Origin: Chthonomonadaceae bacterium | GTDB taxonomy: Bacteria > Armatimonadota > Chthonomonadetes > Chthonomonadales > Chthonomonadaceae | Length of the DNA stretch: 12,423 bases | Direction of reading: 5' to 3' | Assembly: GCA_025355115.1 (NCBI GenBank) | Contig: JANXLO010000437.1 | Coordinates: 1-12,423 of the forward strand | Part shown: piece by piece, positions 1-6,191 of the stretch | Layout: each line of letters opens with the position of its first letter | Position numbering within the stretch: position 1 is the stretch's first letter | Notes under the pieces: generated by a model | What the model was told of the DNA's origin: nothing | The model's input: only the letters and a program-made list of their open reading frames with translations | Database searches by the model: none | Position numbers and translations under genes: made by a program

Positions 1-2
1 CC

Positions 3-215
3 CTGACGATACTTGCTCTCCGGAACGGCCATCGCGTTCTGGAGATACCCACACACATGTCCCATCGCGTAACGGGTCGATCACCCGGTGCCATTCTGCA
101 TCGAGCTGCTCAATTTATCGCGGCTCTGCGTGTGCTCCTGCGTCTCGGGGTGCTCAGGCCTCAAACGTCTCCTGTTTCGACTGCGCCGCCTCCCGCCGGG
201 CACAAGCACGGATGA
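3..215 (+). CDS. Family 2 glycosyltransferase, C-terminal end (partial)
   Basis: Frame 3 is open from the left edge to a TGA at 213-215 and encodes the last 70 residues of a protein whose start lies outside the window. The visible part runs LRNGHRVLEIPTHMSHRVTGRS (split: LRNGHRVLEIP at residues 6-16, then THMSHRVTGRS at 17-27), followed by a basic, leucine-rich stretch and a Pro/Ala-rich tail. An 'E-[IV]-P-x-x-x-x-x-R-x-x-G-x-S' segment near the C-terminus is typical of dolichol-phosphate-mannose-synthase-like family 2 glycosyltransferases, where it closes the catalytic domain. These enzymes move a sugar from a nucleotide donor to a lipid or glycan acceptor at the inner membrane face. The stop overlaps the next start as ATGA (212-215), so translation of the two genes is probably coupled. 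The catalytic core is not visible, so the family call rests on this one motif and on the neighbouring gene. Confidence 0.7.
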   Translation: MTILALRNGHRVLEIPTHMSHRVTGRSPGAILHRAAQFIAALRVLLRLGVLRPQTSPVSTAPPPAGHKHG

Positions 216-1057
216 GCACAGCCGACGCTTGGACGACCCTCGCGGCCGCAGGCATCGGACTGATCGGTCTTTTCACTCTCCCTCCCTGTCTTATTGGAAG
301 GCTGAATGCAGTCGGCCATGTCGAGCAGAACTACAAAGGCGACTCCATCGTGCAGAGCCTGGGAATTGTCGTTCTAATCTGGTCGTCAACAATGCTTGCC
401 ATTGCTGCCTTCATGTCGCGATACTTGCGGGCGGATATGTTAGTTTGGCTTGGAGTGTGTTGTGGCTTTGGCCTGTTAGGACTGCTGGACGACTTTCGAG
501 GCGACAAGACGATCAAGGGACTGCGAGGCCATCTCAGGGCAGCGTTGGTCGAGCATAGAATCACCACAGGCTTCGTCAAAGCGGCAGGCGGCGGCCTTAT
601 CGCACTCGTTTTTGGCTTCTGCCTGCATCCGCATAGTCTCGGCGAAGCGCTGACTTCTGCTTTGTTGATTGCGCTGAGCGCGAACGCCATCAATCTATTC
701 GACCTGCGCCCAGGTCGTGCGGGGGCTGTGTTTTTAACCTGTTCGTGCCTCTCCCTGCTGATGGGGTGGATGGCGCATTCCCGGAGTTGTCTCGGACTGC
801 TGCTCGTCGTGCTTCCCACTCTGCCAGTCTATTTAAGGGATCGACGGGCTCAGGCGATGATGGGCGATACGGGCAGCAACCTCATCGGCGCCGCCCTTGG
901 CCTCTCCATTGCCCTGTTGCCTTCAATGATAGTCCGGCTGACAGCGCTCCTCCTTCTCATCGCTCTGCATGTGGTCGCCGAGCGAACCTCGATTACTCGA
1001 CTGATCGAACGTCATCCGCTGCTGCGCGCTCTAGATCTCTTTACCGGAGTGCGTTGA
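212..1057 (+). CDS. MraY/WecA-like (glycosyltransferase family 4) polyprenyl-phosphate sugar-phosphate transferase
   Basis: This is a 281-residue, strongly hydrophobic protein with about eight or nine membrane segments. Family landmarks appear in order: NYKGDS (40-45), matching the N-[FY]-[RK]-G element after TM1; LLDDFRGD (91-98), the Asp-Asp metal/catalytic motif; NLFDLRPGRAG (161-171), corresponding to N-x-x-D-G-x-x-G-L-A; and MMGDTGSNLIG (217-227), the G-D-T-G-S motif. Enzymes of this family transfer a sugar-1-phosphate from a UDP-sugar to undecaprenyl phosphate at the cytoplasmic membrane face. Two oddities are visible. At about 281 residues it is shorter than the usual 320-360. The Asp-Gly of the third motif reads Asp-Leu, and a family HxxH-type loop is not obvious, so substrate and activity are uncertain. 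The ATG at 212 is chosen because of the ATGA overlap with the upstream glycosyltransferase; the frame stays open upstream but reads as non-protein-like Ser/Arg/Cys-rich sequence. Confidence 0.85.
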   Translation: MSTADAWTTLAAAGIGLIGLFTLPPCLIGRLNAVGHVEQNYKGDSIVQSLGIVVLIWSSTMLAIAAFMSRYLRADMLVWLGVCCGFGLLGLLDDFRGDKTIKGLRGHLRAALVEHRITTGFVKAAGGGLIALVFGFCLHPHSLGEALTSALLIALSANAINLFDLRPGRAGAVFLTCSCLSLLMGWMAHSRSCLGLLLVVLPTLPVYLRDRRAQAMMGDTGSNLIGAALGLSIALLPSMIVRLTALLLLIALHVVAERTSITRLIERHPLLRALDLFTGVR

Positions 1058-1077
1058 TTTCTCTTCAGGAGCAGACC

Positions 1078-1572
1078 ATGCCTGTGACCATTCGCCGCGC
1101 CGAGCGCGCGGACTTCCCCACTCTTTTTCAGCTCATCGTTGGCCTTGCAGACTTCGAGCGACTGGAGCCGCCCGATGAGGCGGCGCAGGCCAGACTGCTA
1201 AGGGATGGATGGCCGTCCGATGGCTCGCGCCCTCGTTTCGAAGCGTGGCTTGCCGAGATAGGGGAGGACGAGGAGCAGTCCGCGGTAGGCTATGCCATCA
1301 TTTTCGAGACGTACTCCTCTTTTCTCGCCCGCCCGACACTCTATCTGGAGGATATTTTCATAATGCCCACCTTTCGACGTCTGAAGATCGGAAGCGTTTT
1401 CGTCGAAACACTTATCACCGAGGCGGAGAAAAGAGGGTGCGGCCGAATGGAATGGGTCGTCTTGGACTGGAACACGGAGGCGCAGAAGTTCTATCGCCGA
1501 CTTGGAGCCAGTCATCTGTCGGACTGGCATTCGTACAGACTTCTCCTGCCCCGCTCTCGTCTTGACAGCTAA
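1078..1572 (+). CDS. GNAT family N-acetyltransferase, spermidine/diamine acetyltransferase type
   Basis: The protein is 164 residues, the normal length for a single GNAT domain. It begins with the typical IRRAERADFPTLFQLI beta1-alpha1 region (5-20). The most diagnostic part is FETYSSFLARPTLYLEDIF (76-94), which matches the 'F.TYs.flg...lYLEDlfv' core of SSAT-like polyamine acetyltransferases, followed by RMEWVVLDWN (123-132) and AQKFYRRLGA (135-144). Such enzymes transfer acetyl from acetyl-CoA to a polyamine, diamine or small amine in the cytoplasm. The acetyl-CoA loop normally reads R-G-x-G-I-G; here it is R100-R-L-K103-I-G105, with Lys in place of the first conserved Gly, which is unusual. 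The start is supported by AGGAG at 1067-1071, six bases before the ATG. The gene lies 20 bases after the membrane transferase and probably shares its transcript. It converges on the hydrolase gene with a 41-base gap in which no clear terminator is seen. Confidence 0.92.
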   Translation: MPVTIRRAERADFPTLFQLIVGLADFERLEPPDEAAQARLLRDGWPSDGSRPRFEAWLAEIGEDEEQSAVGYAIIFETYSSFLARPTLYLEDIFIMPTFRRLKIGSVFVETLITEAEKRGCGRMEWVVLDWNTEAQKFYRRLGASHLSDWHSYRLLLPRSRLDS

Positions 1573-1613
1573 CTGCACAGCCGACTGCCATTCGGCCCGC
1601 CCCTCCCGCTCGT

Positions 1614-3029
1614 TTAGTGCACTGTGTGCGCTGCGATCCAGTCGCCCATTATTTTCAGAGCCGCAGGTGAGATCGTCTCCTCGATCTCCCCATACTCCGA
1701 GGGCGAACCGGTCAGGCAATCTTGGAAGAGATGGTTCAAATTTGGCAACTCCTTCACGGTAAAATCCTTGTTGCCCCCGACGGTCAGAGCGGAATTGATC
1801 TCCTTCAAGTTCTGAGTTGGCGGAACCTGGAGGTCTTTGCTCCCATTGAGGACGAGCACAGGGCATGTCAGTTTCCTGAGCGCGGGAACAGGGTCATACT
1901 TCAGGAAATAATGCATCCATGGGTTTAGCAAAGCGTTCCCCTGGGCGTAAACTGCCTCGATACTATGAGCTTCAGCCTGTTCTTTCTCCGTCATGGCAGC
2001 CCATAACTCATCTTCTAAGGCCTTCATTTTCCTGGCTGCCTCAGCGGGAGCAATATCTGCTTTTGCGACGGCAAATATCTTTTCTTGAGTTGTGCGTGTT
2101 TTGATGATGACAGGCTCGCTCGCACCCATCGCCTTGGCGATGAGGGCGGACTGGAGGTAGAGTATCTGCTCGCCGTTCATTCCTGTGCCGGCCATCATGA
2201 CGACGAACGCGACGTCCTTCCTGCGAGATGCCACCAGAGGCGCGATCACGGCACCTTCGCTATGACCGATCATCCCTGTTTTCCAAGCATCTATCTCCTT
2301 GCGTGTCTGAAGGTACTTCAGCCCTGCTTCGGCATCGTCCGCAAAGTCGGCTGTTGTCGCGGCTGCGTAGCTGCCAATCGATTTGCCAATCCCGCGTTTG
2401 TCGTACCGCAAAACCGCGAAGCCGCGAACAGTCATGTAATCCGCGATAACCTTGAACAGTTCGTGGTTCAGAATGTTCTCATCACGCGATTGCGGGCCGG
2501 AGCCAGCGATCAACAGGATAGCAGGGAATTTCACAGCTCTTTTCCGGGGCAGAGTTAACGTTCCGGCGAGCTTCACACCAGGCCTGCTCTCGAAGGAGAC
2601 ATCCTCAGAGTCGTAGGGGAACGGCGGTTTCGGCGTCTGAGGGCGTCGAATTACGGGGATGGTACCGCCTTTAGTTAGCGTTAGAGGCGTAACGGCAGCA
2701 CCCTGGCTTAATGCTCCCACAACCTCCGCGCCTCCTTTGCCGATCTTGCCTTCGAAGCCGCCTCCTATGGCTTTGATTTCGATTCGGAGCTTCTCTGCGT
2801 CGTTGGCGATCACAGTAAGCGGAATTCCTTTGACGCCCTGATCGAGGCTGTCCATAGTGCCGCTGAAGCTTCCGTCAGCGGACTTTATGATGTGAAAGAC
2901 TAGACGCAGTTTTAGAGAGCCCGCGTTCAGAGTGCCTTGCCAGGTCACCTCCTGTGCGCCCGCGGAGGGAGGGAGGGAGAATAGACACATGCACGCGATA
3001 ATGGCCGCCAAGCAGAGGATTAGTTTCAT
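1614..3029 (-). CDS. Exported alpha/beta hydrolase (S33-like) with N-terminal beta domain
   Basis: This 471-residue protein starts with a signal peptide: Lys2, a hydrophobic core at 3-19 and an SAGA|QE cleavage site after about residue 25. Residues 27-120 form a beta-rich domain (QGTLNAGSLKLRL, the GTMDSLDQG segment, then GKIGKGGAEVVGALSQG) that often precedes such hydrolases in Acidobacteria-like genomes. From about 140 comes the hydrolase fold: oxyanion region IAGSGPQSRDE (174-184), RYDKRGIGKS (208-217), the nucleophile elbow GHSEG (Ser257), the acid Asp399 in NGSKDLQVPP, and His433 in LNHLF. The triad is therefore complete. A helical cap lies at about 285-375. The substrate is unknown; an ester or peptide substrate outside the cytoplasm is likely. 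It is the last gene of the regulator/SdpI unit, 11 bases after the SdpI stop, with an AGGA about ten bases before its ATG that overlaps that stop region. Translational coupling is likely. Confidence 0.91.
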   Translation of the reverse strand: MKLILCLAAIIACMCLFSLPPSAGAQEVTWQGTLNAGSLKLRLVFHIIKSADGSFSGTMDSLDQGVKGIPLTVIANDAEKLRIEIKAIGGGFEGKIGKGGAEVVGALSQGAAVTPLTLTKGGTIPVIRRPQTPKPPFPYDSEDVSFESRPGVKLAGTLTLPRKRAVKFPAILLIAGSGPQSRDENILNHELFKVIADYMTVRGFAVLRYDKRGIGKSIGSYAAATTADFADDAEAGLKYLQTRKEIDAWKTGMIGHSEGAVIAPLVASRRKDVAFVVMMAGTGMNGEQILYLQSALIAKAMGASEPVIIKTRTTQEKIFAVAKADIAPAEAARKMKALEDELWAAMTEKEQAEAHSIEAVYAQGNALLNPWMHYFLKYDPVPALRKLTCPVLVLNGSKDLQVPPTQNLKEINSALTVGGNKDFTVKELPNLNHLFQDCLTGSPSEYGEIEETISPAALKIMGDWIAAHTVH

Positions 3030-3040
3030 TTTGATTATTC

Positions 3041-3376
3041 CTATAGCCGCTTCAAGTATCGAAAACTTGCGATGACGACGCCGAACAGGCTAGCCAGCAT
3101 AATTCCGACTAATATGAAAGTGTATACTGCTACTCCTCTGCCGCCGAACATAGTCAGGGGCGAGAACAGCACGGCACTGAGCACAATCAGCACACCCGTC
3201 GCAAACAGTTTTCGCCCGAAGTACTCATTGGCCGGGTACCAGATGTCAGGGCTACTGAGGGTTCGAGGAGTGCGGAAGCCATAGAAGTAATTCGGCCCCA
3301 CGCGTCGATTGATCAGAGGACGGGCGATGCCCATGAACAGCAGGCCCAGGAACGCATACAGCGCTACAGTAAGCAT
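3041..3376 (-). CDS. SdpI-family small membrane protein
   Basis: With the ATG start the protein has 111 residues and three predicted membrane segments at about 1-17, 57-73 and 83-104. Between the first two lies the family signature: PNYFYGFRTPRTLSSPDIWY (28-47) followed by ANEYFGRKLF (49-58), the 'YGfRT..Tl.d...W..aN...Gr' pattern of SdpI/YhfL proteins. Bacillus SdpI confers immunity to the SdpC toxin and acts as a signal transducer with its ArsR-type partner SdpR. This copy has only the SdpI domain and lacks the extra N-terminal helices of the Bacillus protein. The start is chosen at 3376 because AAGGGGA and GGAGG stand just upstream. A GTG at 3409, adding 11 residues (MASADGGKGEA), is in frame but has no ribosome-binding site. 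The gene follows the winged-helix regulator by 45 bases and precedes the exported hydrolase by 11. Toxin immunity itself is not shown by the sequence. Confidence 0.9.
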   Translation of the reverse strand: MLTVALYAFLGLLFMGIARPLINRRVGPNYFYGFRTPRTLSSPDIWYPANEYFGRKLFATGVLIVLSAVLFSPLTMFGGRGVAVYTFILVGIMLASLFGVVIASFRYLKRL

Positions 3377-3421
3377 AGCTTCCCCTTTGCCTCCATCTGC
3401 GGAGGCCACAATGTGAACAGT

Positions 3422-3960
3422 TCATTCCGCATGAACGTCCGGCATTACGACGTACGAGAAAAGCCTTCTCCTCCGCTCGGGTGAGAGTGAATTTACACGA
3501 CGTGACTTTACGACCTCGCCTAGCTCAAGCATCATCTCTTCGAATTCCGTGTCGCTGAGATATAGGGGGTCTGAGCGAAACCCGACACCGTCCTTCAGCA
3601 GGTCGTAGCCTTCCTCATGCACATAGTTATGGAATTGGCTGAGCAGCATCGCAGTGAACGTAGAGAACAATCGTTCATGCTCCTGCGGTGAGAGTGCAGC
3701 ATACTCTTCTTGCGTTAACTCAGCATTTTCCGTCGAAATCGCATAAATCCGTTCCATGGTTCCTCGGACTGGATGCTCTTCGACGAGCACCAGAATGCCG
3801 TCCGTTGTCATAGCCCGGATATGCCGATAGAGCGTCGCCTGCGGCACATCGGGCAGAAAAGCCGCTATCTGCTGAGTGGATGCCTGACGGGTCGAGATGG
3901 CAAGCAGTATCCGAAGTCGAATCGGATGGATCAGATTGTTTGCTTTTGCGTTCGTTGCAT
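3422..3960 (-). CDS. Winged helix-turn-helix transcriptional regulator (ArsR-like), 5' end apparently frameshifted
   Basis: The in-frame protein reads KANNLIHPIRLRILLAIS, then TQQIAAFLPDVPQATLYRHI and RGTMERIYAI, which is a winged-helix DNA-binding domain of the HTH_20/ArsR-like type. A C-terminal half of about 110 residues follows, with FHNYVHEEGYDLLKDGVGF and the tail RRRRLFSYVVMPD, as seen in a common family of such regulators. The reading frame is open up to a stop at 3986-3988 but has no ATG, GTG or TTG ahead of the domain; the only canonical in-frame start is a GTG at 3847, inside the recognition helix, which would destroy the fold. Two good ATGs (3960, preceded by AGGGGAG at 3963-3969, and 3989) are in other frames. 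Either would join the frame if the A4 run at 3944-3947 (minus strand) had one base more or one fewer. The coordinates given use the ATG at 3960. It probably autoregulates the unit and controls the SdpI and hydrolase genes. Confidence 0.8.
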
Positions 3961-4003
3961 GACTCCCCTGGGCGCAGATCGCCGCTCATCGTTATCAGAT
4001 ATG

Positions 4004-4031
4004 ATTATATTCCCATTTTCGATAATTGCAA
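4004..4031 (-). promoter_or_regulatory. Sigma70-type promoter of the regulator/SdpI/hydrolase unit
   Basis: On the minus strand a perfect -10 (TATAAT, 4004-4009) stands 16 bases from a partial -35 (TTGCAA, 4026-4031, four of six consensus bases). Transcription would begin near 3997. That leaves about 8 bases before the ATG at 3989 and about 37 before the ATG at 3960. Dyads overlap it: ATAT at 3999-4002 and 4007-4010 across the -10, and TTATC/GATAA at 3992-3996 and 4021-4025. Either could be an operator for the winged-helix protein encoded downstream. The promoter is seen by pattern; the operator role is inference. Confidence 0.6.
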
Positions 4032-4048
4032 GTCTAGAGCATTTTTTT

Positions 4049-4110
4049 CTACTCTCACCCAGTTTTCACCAGACGGGGGATTTCACCTTCGGCTACTGGA
4101 AGAGAGGTAG
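4049..4110 (-). terminator. Long imperfect inverted repeat after the ArnT-like gene, possible 3'-end structure
   Basis: CTA-CTCTC-AC-CCAGT at 4049-4063 is complementary to ACTGG-AA-GAGAG-G-TAG at 4095-4110. This gives thirteen paired bases plus a possible wobble, with one bulged base, one mismatch and a 31-base loop. It begins 24 bases after the stop of the ArnT-like gene (minus strand) and ends before the next promoter, a sensible place for a transcript end. On the minus strand it is followed by an A tract rather than a U tract, so it is not a classical intrinsic terminator. Confidence 0.35.
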
Positions 4111-4133
4111 TCTAATTTATGACCCGTTCTGCG

Positions 4134-6128
4134 CTAGGGATTTGACTGAGGAGGGGTGGAGGGAGCACGTTGGAGCCGCAACAGTACCCATCCGCCACGC
4201 TCGGTTCCTTCCCGAGCGAGAACGGAGGCGCGAATGTCGGTGACCGCATTCAATTCCGTTTGAAGCTTGCTGGCATAGATGTCACCTGCAGTTACGACAT
4301 CGACTTTACTGTTGCTCCGCGAGAATAGAGTTCGCAGGAAGGGGAGAAGCGGCTCCACTTTGGTCTCGATCGGCGAATATCCGCCATAGTAGAGCATGCT
4401 TGGTCGGCGGGGGACGATATGATAGTAGACAATGGGAATTCCTACTTTCGCATCATCGCTTGCCGCCGCAGCCATATGCTGATAAGGGCCGAGCACAAGC
4501 TTTGAGGCGACGCTGTACCCTTCCGAAGTCCCCACGGCGATAAGTCCCATCATGGCAGCAGCCAGAAAAGTGATTCCCAGCATCCGGCCCTGTGCCAGAT
4601 TTCCTCTCCATCGGAAACTGGCCCATGCCCCGGCACAGCCGACAAACAGTAATATTGTAATGTGAAGCAGTGCCTGTGCCATCTCCGCAGGAACAGGACG
4701 ATTTTTTGGGACAAAGTGCGGGGCCACAAACGTAGCGAGGACGAGAATTCCTGCGATTAGAGCAGCGGCCAGTGCTCCCCACCGGACAGCTTTTCCTCCT
4801 TCGCGAATCATTTTGTCGAGCCAGAGACCGGTCAAAAGCGCGGCCGCAGGGTAGCATGGCACAATGTAGGTGGGCAGCTTTGCTGCGCCGATAGTAAAAA
4901 ATAGAAAGATCGTCCAAAACCATATCAGGAGAAAATTCTGTATCGCCGCGCAGTCGCGAAGGGCGATATGCTGGGACCCCGCGTTCTCCTCTTGGTTCGA
5001 AGTGAACTCGAGAGAAAGAGCGATCTGATTTTGCCCGTCAGCCTGTGGTTCGCAAGGCATCGATGGGACACGCCTGAAGGCAATCGGCACAAAGCACGAC
5101 CAGGGGAAAAATCCAAAAAGAAAGTAGACGAAGTAAGTTGGAAGCGGGGCATTGTGAACCGTGTCGAGGCCCTTGAACCGGCCAACGTGCTGGCGAATAA
5201 GGTACTCCTGTGCCCAGGTTCTACTCTCGGCATCCCGTTCTCGTGTCCGGGCAATCACCATATGCCACGGCGCTACGAGTATCATTAGCAGGAGCAGGCC
5301 AATTACGGGCCTTAGCAGTCTGATCCTGCCAATTCCCGCCGCAATACTTTTAAGCGCGCCGCTCATCTGCAGGTGCAGACCCAGCCCATTCCCCCATTGA
5401 AGGGCAATCGAGAAGCGTGAAAAGGCGAGAAATGCCAGGATGACGAGCGCGGGCAGGAGCAGGCCGACTGCCCCTTTCGTAAGCACCGCTAGCGCACAAG
5501 CGACCCAGAACACCGATGTCAACAGGAGAGACCGACCAGGGAAGTGCAGCGGAAGCAGCGGTGGGACGGGGGATTTATTCGACGTCCGCACGCCTGATTG
5601 CAGCTCGAAGAAGGCGAGAAGTGCGACCGTAAACCAGAGGACTAGCAGTCCATCCGTCGTCATCTGCCGAGCATCGATCAATGTCATTGGCGCGGTGGCG
5701 TAGACTACGCCAGCGAGCAACCCCGCCCGCCTGCCGAACCAGCGCGAACCTGCATAGGCGATTAGCCCGGTAGTAAGCAGCGCGGCCAGTGCTACAGGAA
5801 GACGGGCCGCTCCCTCAGAAACACCGAACAGGCGTAGCGAAGCCGCGCAGGCCCAATAGACAAGAATCGGCTTCTCGAAGAAAGGGACGACGGTCGAGGA
5901 GAGCCTTCCTGGCGGTCGAGAGTTCAGGCGCGGGGTGACGATGTCGCCGCTTAACACCATCTGCTTGGAGCAGGAGACATAGAGTGCCTCGTCGAGATCG
6001 AAGAGTGGCACACTGCCAAGCCTCCAGCAGAAGAGAAATAGACAGAGCAGCGCCAGACCGCATTCTGGCAAGCGGCTCATTCGTCCGCTCTTGGCGGGCA
6101 GCGGAGAGGCAGTTGAAGTTCCGTTCAT
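4134..6128 (-). CDS. ArnT-like glycosyltransferase (family 39/83, PMT superfamily)
   Basis: This integral membrane protein of 664 residues has about a dozen hydrophobic segments. Family landmarks are the periplasmic-loop catalytic Asp-Glu in FDLDEALYV (43-51), PRLNS (66-70), FFEKPILVYW (83-92), ARLP (108-111), DARQMTTDGLLVLWF (152-166), LTKGAVGLLLP (216-226) and APWHM in the middle. Such enzymes use a polyprenyl-phosphate-linked sugar to glycosylate lipid A, other lipids or proteins on the outer face of the inner membrane. Compared with the usual 'PRLNG.P[YF]FEKP' there are about eleven extra residues (RPPGRLSSTVV, 71-81) between PRLN and FFEKP. A hydrophilic loop before QNFLLIWFW also looks longer than usual. 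The ATG at 6128 lacks a clear ribosome-binding site; Met17 is an alternative. The gene lies 63 bases after the LysR gene on the same strand. The sugar and acceptor cannot be read from sequence. Confidence 0.93.
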   Translation of the reverse strand: MNGTSTASPLPAKSGRMSRLPECGLALLCLFLFCWRLGSVPLFDLDEALYVSCSKQMVLSGDIVTPRLNSRPPGRLSSTVVPFFEKPILVYWACAASLRLFGVSEGAARLPVALAALLTTGLIAYAGSRWFGRRAGLLAGVVYATAPMTLIDARQMTTDGLLVLWFTVALLAFFELQSGVRTSNKSPVPPLLPLHFPGRSLLLTSVFWVACALAVLTKGAVGLLLPALVILAFLAFSRFSIALQWGNGLGLHLQMSGALKSIAAGIGRIRLLRPVIGLLLLMILVAPWHMVIARTRERDAESRTWAQEYLIRQHVGRFKGLDTVHNAPLPTYFVYFLFGFFPWSCFVPIAFRRVPSMPCEPQADGQNQIALSLEFTSNQEENAGSQHIALRDCAAIQNFLLIWFWTIFLFFTIGAAKLPTYIVPCYPAAALLTGLWLDKMIREGGKAVRWGALAAALIAGILVLATFVAPHFVPKNRPVPAEMAQALLHITILLFVGCAGAWASFRWRGNLAQGRMLGITFLAAAMMGLIAVGTSEGYSVASKLVLGPYQHMAAAASDDAKVGIPIVYYHIVPRRPSMLYYGGYSPIETKVEPLLPFLRTLFSRSNSKVDVVTAGDIYASKLQTELNAVTDIRASVLAREGTERGGWVLLRLQRAPSTPPQSNP

Positions 6129-6191
6129 AGAATTAGAATACCTGACAGGGCGAAAGTTTAGCTGTTGGTATCAGCCTCAAGGGGTGGGATT

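Noticed and set aside
2..211. Open frame continuous with the membrane transferase, which could make a longer N-terminus
   Set aside because: Its translation is Ser/Arg/Cys-rich and unlike a protein, and the same bases in frame 3 encode a convincing glycosyltransferase C-terminus ending in ATGA.
1573..1613. Terminator between the convergent GNAT and hydrolase genes
   Set aside because: The 41 bases are C-rich with no convincing stem or T tract. The short palindrome AGTGCACT begins at 1616, at the hydrolase stop codon, and is too short to count.
1198..1866. Minus-strand open frame across the GNAT gene and the end of the hydrolase gene
   Set aside because: It is a shadow of the GNAT and hydrolase frames, with low-complexity Arg/Ser-rich sequence and no ribosome-binding site.
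4042..4048. T7 tract as an intrinsic terminator on the plus strand
   Set aside because: Only a three-pair stem precedes it, and no plus-strand gene ends nearby.
6132..6147. TTAGAATACCTG-A-CAG here resembles TTAGAATACCTG-T-CAG on the minus strand near 11082-11097
   Set aside because: A 16-base near match with one mismatch is within chance expectation for a window this size on both strands. Here it faces away from the ArnT-like gene, and I see no matching -35.
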